Shown one piece after another: positions 60,328-64,000 of a stretch of 64,000 nt of DNA. A model generated the notes under the pieces. The model searched no databases. It had not been told where the DNA came from and saw only the letters and a list, made by a program, of their open reading frames with translations. Each line of letters begins with the position of its first letter. Position 1 is the first letter of the stretch. This stretch comes from Mycetocola reblochoni REB411 (GTDB lineage Bacteria; Actinomycetota; Actinomycetes; Actinomycetales; Microbacteriaceae), in the NCBI RefSeq assembly GCF_900163835.1, contig NZ_FUKR01000032.1, positions 124,001-188,000 of the forward strand, written 5' to 3'. The position numbers were made by a program, and so were the translations under genes.

Positions 60328-61248
60328 TCAGTCGCGTTCGAGAATCGTCAGGGCGTCCCTGAGATCCACGGGGTAGGGCGACTCGAAGACGACGTCCTCG
60401 CCCGTGCCCGGGTGCACGAAGCCGAGCCGGTGGGCGTGCAGCCATTGCCGGTGTAGCCCGAGACGCTCCGCCAGGCTCGGGTCGGAACCGTAGAGAGGAT
60501 CGCCGACGCAGGGATGCCGCTGCGCTGCCATGTGCACCCTGATCTGGTGGGTACGGCCGGTCTCCAGGTGGACCTCGAGGAGGGTGGCGTACGGGAACGC
60601 CTCCAGCGTCTCGTAGTGCGTCACCGAGGGCTTGCCCTGTGCCGTGACCGCGAACTTCCAGTCGTGGCGCGGATGACGCCCGATCGGCGCGTCGATCGTC
60701 CCGCTGAACGGGTCGGGGTGCCCCTGGACGACCGCGTGGTAGATCTTGTCGACCTCGCGGTCGTGAAACGCCCGCTTGAGCCCGATGAAGGCACGCTCGC
60801 TCTTAGCGACGACCATCAGCCCGCTCGTGCCCGCGTCGAGCCGATGCACGATTCCCGCGCGCTCGGACGGCCCCAGCTGAGCCACCTGATACCCGCCGGC
60901 CGCGAGGGCACCGAGGACGGTCGGGCCCGACCAGCCGACGCTGGGGTGGGCAGCCACGCCGGCCGGCTTGTCGACGACGACGATGTCGTCGTCGTCGTAC
61001 ACGACGCCGAACCCGGCGACCGACTCCGCGACGACCTCCGGCTCTCGTCGCGGCTCCCACGCGACGTCGAGGGTGTCGCCGCTGTGAACCCTGTCCGACT
61101 TGACGGCCAGCCTGCCGGCAATCGCCGCGCCGTCCGATACCAGGATCTCCGCGGCGAAACTGCGCGACAGACCGGTCAGGTGGGCGATCGCCTGGTCGGC
61201 ACGCGCGCCGTCCAGCTCGTCGGGCACGACGAAGGATCTGCTCTCCAT
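60328..61248 (-). CDS. RluA/RluD-family pseudouridine synthase
   Basis: A 306-residue enzyme with an N-terminal S4 RNA-binding domain (about 18-75) and an RluA-type catalytic domain; D138 in [11 protein letters not shown] is the catalytic Asp. [13 protein letters not shown] and [11 protein letters not shown] are conserved. It isomerises uridines in 23S rRNA (RluD-like, inferred from the S4 domain and context next to lspA). ATG at 61248 overlaps the lspA stop (TGATG). dnaE follows 121 bp downstream. Confidence 0.93.
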   Translation of the reverse strand: MESRSFVVPDELDGARADQAIAHLTGLSRSFAAEILVSDGAAIAGRLAVKSDRVHSGDTLDVAWEPRREPEVVAESVAGFGVVYDDDDIVVVDKPAGVAAHPSVGWSGPTVLGALAAGGYQVAQLGPSERAGIVHRLDAGTSGLMVVAKSERAFIGLKRAFHDREVDKIYHAVVQGHPDPFSGTIDAPIGRHPRHDWKFAVTAQGKPSVTHYETLEAFPYATLLEVHLETGRTHQIRVHMAAQRHPCVGDPLYGSDPSLAERLGLHRQWLHAHRLGFVHPGTGEDVVFESPYPVDLRDALTILERD

Positions 61249-61832
61249 CAGGAGGACACGTCCGTCCCCGTGCCGGGACGCTCGTCGTCTCCGGCGGCAG
61301 GAGATGCAGTCTGTCGCGACGTCTCGCGACTGCCGTCCAGATTGACGCCGCGCAGCGTGAGCAGCACGAGCAGGATCATGCTCGACACGATGCAGATGTC
61401 GGCCACGTTGTAGATCGCCGGCATCATCCACGGTGTCGAGATGAAGTCGATGACGTGTCCGAGACCGAACGACGGCTCGCGGACGAGCCGGTCGGTGAGG
61501 TTGCCCAGCACTCCCCCGAGCAAGAGACCGAAAACGACCGCCCACGCCGGCGAGGCGATCCTGCGGGCGAAGACGATGATGAACACGACCACGGCCGACG
61601 CCAGGATCGAGAAGATCCAGGTGGAGCCCGACGCCATCGAGAACGCTGCTCCGGGATTGCGGACGAAGTGGAGGACGAGCGCCTCACCGAGAACAGGGAT
61701 CCTCTCCCCCTCGGTCATCGACGTGACGACGGCCTGCTTGGTCAGCTGGTCGACGAGGTACGCGACGACGGCGACAACGCCGAGGAGGGCGAGGGCTACA
61801 CGCCCCGCCCTCCTCTGTGAAGCTTCGGTCAC
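61248..61832 (-). CDS. lspA: Lipoprotein signal peptidase (signal peptidase II)
   Basis: A 194-residue protein with four membrane helices and the catalytic aspartates D114 (GNLTDRL) and D145 (YNVADICI). RNPGAAFS is the conserved family stretch. It cleaves signal peptides ahead of the lipidated Cys and would process CtaC and the FKBP lipoprotein of this window. A charged tail of about 30 residues follows the last helix. The start overlaps the divIVA stop as ATGA. Confidence 0.95.
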   Translation of the reverse strand: MTEASQRRAGRVALALLGVVAVVAYLVDQLTKQAVVTSMTEGERIPVLGEALVLHFVRNPGAAFSMASGSTWIFSILASAVVVFIIVFARRIASPAWAVVFGLLLGGVLGNLTDRLVREPSFGLGHVIDFISTPWMMPAIYNVADICIVSSMILLVLLTLRGVNLDGSRETSRQTASPAAGDDERPGTGTDVSS

Positions 61833-62431
61833 GCCGAGGCGGAGTCGCTGCCCGCGAAGGCGGACGGCGACTGCTTGTCCTCGTCGAGCTCGCTCAGCTG
61901 CGACTCGATGTAGGAGCGCAGCTTCTGACGGTACTCCCGCTCGAACTGACGCAGCTGATCGATCTTCTTCTCGAGAACACCACGCTGCTCGTTGAGCTTG
62001 GCCATCTGCTCGCGCTGCGTGGCCTCGGCCTCCGCGATCACGCGTGCGGCGGTCGCGTGCCCCTCGGCCACGAGCTGGTCGCGCTTCTCGGCGCCCTCGC
62101 GGACGTGCTCGTCGTGCAGACGGCGGGCCAGCTGCAGCAGGCTGGCGGAGCTCTCGGAGTCGTCCTCGCCCGAGGAAGCGGCGACCGGAGCCGCGGCCAC
62201 GGGGGCGGGCGTGGCGGGAACGGCGGAGACCGGCGCGGGGGTCTCGGCGGTGCCCGTCGACTGCTCGGCCTGCGCGAGGCGCTCGGTCAGCTCCTGGTTC
62301 TCCTGGTTGAGTCGACGGAGTTCGACGACCACCTCGTCGAGGAAGTCGTCCACCTCGTCCTGGTCGTATCCCTCACGGAACTTGGTCTGCTGGAACTGCC
62401 TGTTAACGACATCTTCCGGAGTCAGCGCCAT
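61829..62431 (-). CDS. divIVA: DivIVA/Wag31 polar growth protein
   Basis: A 200-residue coiled-coil protein. The N-terminal MALTPEDVVNRQFQQTKFREGYDQDEVDDFLDEV region is the DivIVA membrane-binding domain. It is followed by a first coiled coil (about 30-58), a linker rich in A, P and S (about 59-90), and a long coiled coil (about 95-185). It marks curved membranes and the cell poles and directs peptidoglycan growth in actinobacteria. AGGGTGG precedes ATG. TAGCGT on the reverse strand about 60 bp upstream is a possible -10. Confidence 0.95.
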   Translation of the reverse strand: MALTPEDVVNRQFQQTKFREGYDQDEVDDFLDEVVVELRRLNQENQELTERLAQAEQSTGTAETPAPVSAVPATPAPVAAAPVAASSGEDDSESSASLLQLARRLHDEHVREGAEKRDQLVAEGHATAARVIAEAEATQREQMAKLNEQRGVLEKKIDQLRQFEREYRQKLRSYIESQLSELDEDKQSPSAFAGSDSASA

Positions 62432-62505
62432 GGCTTTGCCACCCTTTACTTCGATTGACTTGTTGCAAACGCGTTCACGCTAGCAAACGGTACGCATGAC
62501 CGGCT

Positions 62506-62519
62506 GAACCCGGGTTCAA
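62506..62519. promoter_or_regulatory. Perfect palindrome TGAACCCGGGTTCA upstream of divIVA
   Basis: A 14-bp perfect palindrome in the 115-bp gap between yggT and divIVA, about 25 bp upstream of a putative divIVA -10. It may be an operator or a chance sequence. Confidence 0.3.
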
Positions 62520-62546
62520 CCAGCCACCTCTTACATTACTACCCGG

Positions 62547-62855
62547 TCACACACCGCTTCTGATCACGTTGGCGATGGTCATCGCGACGATAACACCGAG
62601 CATTGTGATACTCCAACCGAAGTCCAACGCCACCTGGCCGAAGCGCATCGGCGGGAGGAGCTTGCGGAAGAACCTGATCGGAGGATCGGTCACCGTGAAG
62701 ACGATCTCGGCTGCCACGACGCCGGCGCCCTTGGGCCGCCAGCCGGGGTTCACCGAACGCATCAGCTCGAGGATGAACCTCGCCCACATGATGAAGAAGT
62801 ACAGGAGCAACGCGAAATACAGGACGTTGCCCAGAAGGACCCGCACGAGTGTCAC
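62547..62855 (-). CDS. YggT family membrane protein
   Basis: A 102-residue protein with two membrane helices (about 5-25 and 73-95) and the conserved PPIRFFRKLLPPMRFGQVALDFGW between them, the YggT/Ycf19 signature. It is regularly placed between sepF and divIVA and linked to division or shape, without a known biochemical role. GTG start, 12 bp after the sepF stop. Confidence 0.93.
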   Translation of the reverse strand: MTLVRVLLGNVLYFALLLYFFIMWARFILELMRSVNPGWRPKGAGVVAAEIVFTVTDPPIRFFRKLLPPMRFGQVALDFGWSITMLGVIVAMTIANVIRSGV

Positions 62856-62867
62856 AGCGGCGCGGCG

Positions 62868-63365
62868 CTACTGCGCGAAGAAGGTGCTGGGGTCCTGCGC
62901 GTCGGCCGGAGCGGCCTCGTCGCCGAGCACGGAGATGTGCTCGGGAGACAGCAGGAAGACCTTACCCGTGACGCGCTCGATCTTGCCGTTGAGCCCCTGC
63001 GACAGTCCGCTGGCGAAGTCGATCAGGCGACGCGCATCGCCCTCGCTCATCTGCGACAGGTTGATGATGACGGGAATGCCGTCGCGGAAGGTCGCGGCGA
63101 TGCCCTGCGCGTCCTTGTACTGCTTGGGGTGCACCGTGAGGATCTCGTTGAGACCGGCCGGGGCCGCCTGACGGGTGACCGTCGTCTTACGCAGCGGCGT
63201 GACGGACGCGCGCGGCGCAGGCGCGGGCACCGCGGCGGGCGCAGCCGCCGGCTGCTCGGCGACGGGCTGCTTCGCCGCGGGGCGTTCGGCAGCCTCCTGC
63301 TGCTCGACCAGCTCCTCCTCGGCAAGTCCCAGGTACACCATCGTCTTCTTCAGCGGGTTGCTCAT
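62868..63365 (-). CDS. sepF: Cell division protein SepF
   Basis: A 165-residue protein with an N-terminal amphipathic membrane anchor ([18 protein letters not shown]), a linker rich in A, P and Q (about 20-65) and a C-terminal SepF domain (about 75-155, with [23 protein letters not shown]). It tethers FtsZ filaments to the membrane in actinobacteria, which lack FtsA and ZipA. GGAGG lies seven bases before ATG. Confidence 0.95.
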   Translation of the reverse strand: MSNPLKKTMVYLGLAEEELVEQQEAAERPAAKQPVAEQPAAAPAAVPAPAPRASVTPLRKTTVTRQAAPAGLNEILTVHPKQYKDAQGIAATFRDGIPVIINLSQMSEGDARRLIDFASGLSQGLNGKIERVTGKVFLLSPEHISVLGDEAAPADAQDPSTFFAQ

Positions 63366-63400
63366 CGCGTCCTCCGTGTTTGCAGGTCTTCGTTTCGAGG

Positions 63401-64000
63401 CTATCGGCGCTCGGGCCGGTTGCCGGTAATGGCGCTCCCGATCCGCAGGTGTGTCGCGCCCTCCGCGATGGCGTCTTCGAAGTCAGCCGACATGCCGGCC
63501 GAGATCGAGGCCGCACCGGGATGACTCCGCACGAGCGCGTCGGAGAGTGCTTTGAGCCGGGCGAAGGCTCGACGCGGCTCCTCGTCGAGCGGCGCGACGC
63601 CCATGACGCCGACGAGGTCGAGCCCGGGGGTGCCCGCGACGCGATCGGCGAACGCCGACAGCTCGCCGGACGACAGTCCGCCCCGACCGGGGTCGCTCGT
63701 CAGGTTCACCTGGATGAACACGCTCGTCGACGGCCCGTCATCATGCGCGAGCGCGGTTCGCAGGCTCTCGCGGTCGAGGGAGTGGATCCACCGGCTGAAC
63801 CTCTGGACGCGCCGCGCTTTCTTGGACTGCAGCTGGCCGATGAAGTGCCAGCGCAGATCCAGATCCTCGAGCTCCTGCGACTTCGCGGTCGCCTCCTGCT
63901 CCCTGTTCTCGCCGACGTCGAGGAGCCCGGCCTCGGCGAGTTCACGGACCAGTGATGCGGGATGGAACTTGGTGACCGCGATGGTCGTCAGCTCGGATGG
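63401..64000 (-). CDS. YggS/PLPBP pyridoxal-phosphate-binding protein, 5' end cut by the window
   Basis: The frame runs from the stop at 63401 to beyond the window edge; 199 residues are visible of an expected 230. The PLP-binding lysine is visible in AVTKFHP about 10 residues into the visible part. [23 protein letters not shown] and the phosphate-binding [12 protein letters not shown] and GSAITG stretches are family hallmarks. It controls pyridoxal phosphate homeostasis. The position upstream of sepF, in the yggS-sepF-yggT-divIVA order, is conserved; ftsZ is expected just outside the window. Confidence 0.93.
   Translation of the reverse strand, partial: PSELTTIAVTKFHPASLVRELAEAGLLDVGENREQEATAKSQELEDLDLRWHFIGQLQSKKARRVQRFSRWIHSLDRESLRTALAHDDGPSTSVFIQVNLTSDPGRGGLSSGELSAFADRVAGTPGLDLVGVMGVAPLDEEPRRAFARLKALSDALVRSHPGAASISAGMSADFEDAIAEGATHLRIGSAITGNRPERR

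Noticed and set aside
1-64000. CRISPR arrays, insertion sequences, integrase or att sites
   Set aside because: I saw no regularly spaced repeats, transposase or integrase genes, or duplicated tRNA ends.

Overview
This is a stretch of ordinary high-G+C actinobacterial chromosome. It most likely comes from the family Microbacteriaceae or a near relative. The evidence is a mycothiol ligase (MshC), RbpA, the PafBC pair, a diheme QcrC with a three-helix Rieske protein and actinobacterial CtaF, a DivIVA/Wag31-SepF-YggT-YggS division cluster, frequent GTG starts and many apparently leaderless promoters. The trpD / ctaE-qcrCAB arrangement is the conserved actinobacterial one. I see no CRISPR array, prophage, transposon, plasmid function or recognisable defence island.

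Layout. 1-9.9 kb: end of a biotin transporter gene (bioY), an ABC-F ATPase, a LysR regulator with a candidate operator, the mesX-mesD folate-independent methionine synthase pair, a reverse three-gene string (DUF3099, small Cys protein, SURF1), FabG-type reductase, SerB, a stand-alone ABC ATPase and ribosomal protein bL31B. 10-18.4 kb: DnaQ-like exonuclease, hydrolase, histidine phosphatase, sirtuin, TrmH-type methyltransferase coupled to a D,D-carboxypeptidase, SGNH hydrolase and an SF2 helicase. 18.5-24.9 kb: tRNA-Leu(GAG), M20 peptidase, UppP, MshC, PAC2 protein and a HAD phosphatase that reads without a stop into TrmI. 25-33.7 kb: FKBP lipoprotein, PafB-PafC, TatA-TatC, HelY, Lnt and RbpA. 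33.9-39.9 kb: SPFH-NfeD pair, an atypical SDR, HdeD-like protein and the PTS-dependent dihydroxyacetone kinase dhaK-dhaL-dhaM(HPr).

39.9-50.3 kb is the respiratory locus: trpD, then divergently ctaE-qcrC-qcrA-qcrB, and facing it ctaC-ctaD-ctaF plus a GNAT gene, with erpA upstream. Together these encode the cytochrome bc1-aa3 supercomplex. A DtxR/IdeR-type iron box lies midway between trpD and ctaE. About 830 bp between the two facing terminators (45338-46166) holds no credible gene, only GC-rich simple repeats. 50.3-64 kb: M20 dipeptidase, DUF3043, hisD-nrdR-pyrD, an unknown membrane protein, dnaE, then rluD, lspA, divIVA, yggT, sepF and yggS, the last cut by the window edge.

Most genes are conserved housekeeping genes and I found no clearly new multi-gene system. 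The items most worth following are the mesX-mesD pair with its regulator (the methyl donor of this family is unknown), the seven-C run at the HAD-TrmI junction, the iron box centred between trpD and ctaE, and several unexplained dyads and repeats. Coordinates of short sites were counted by hand and may be off by one or two bases.
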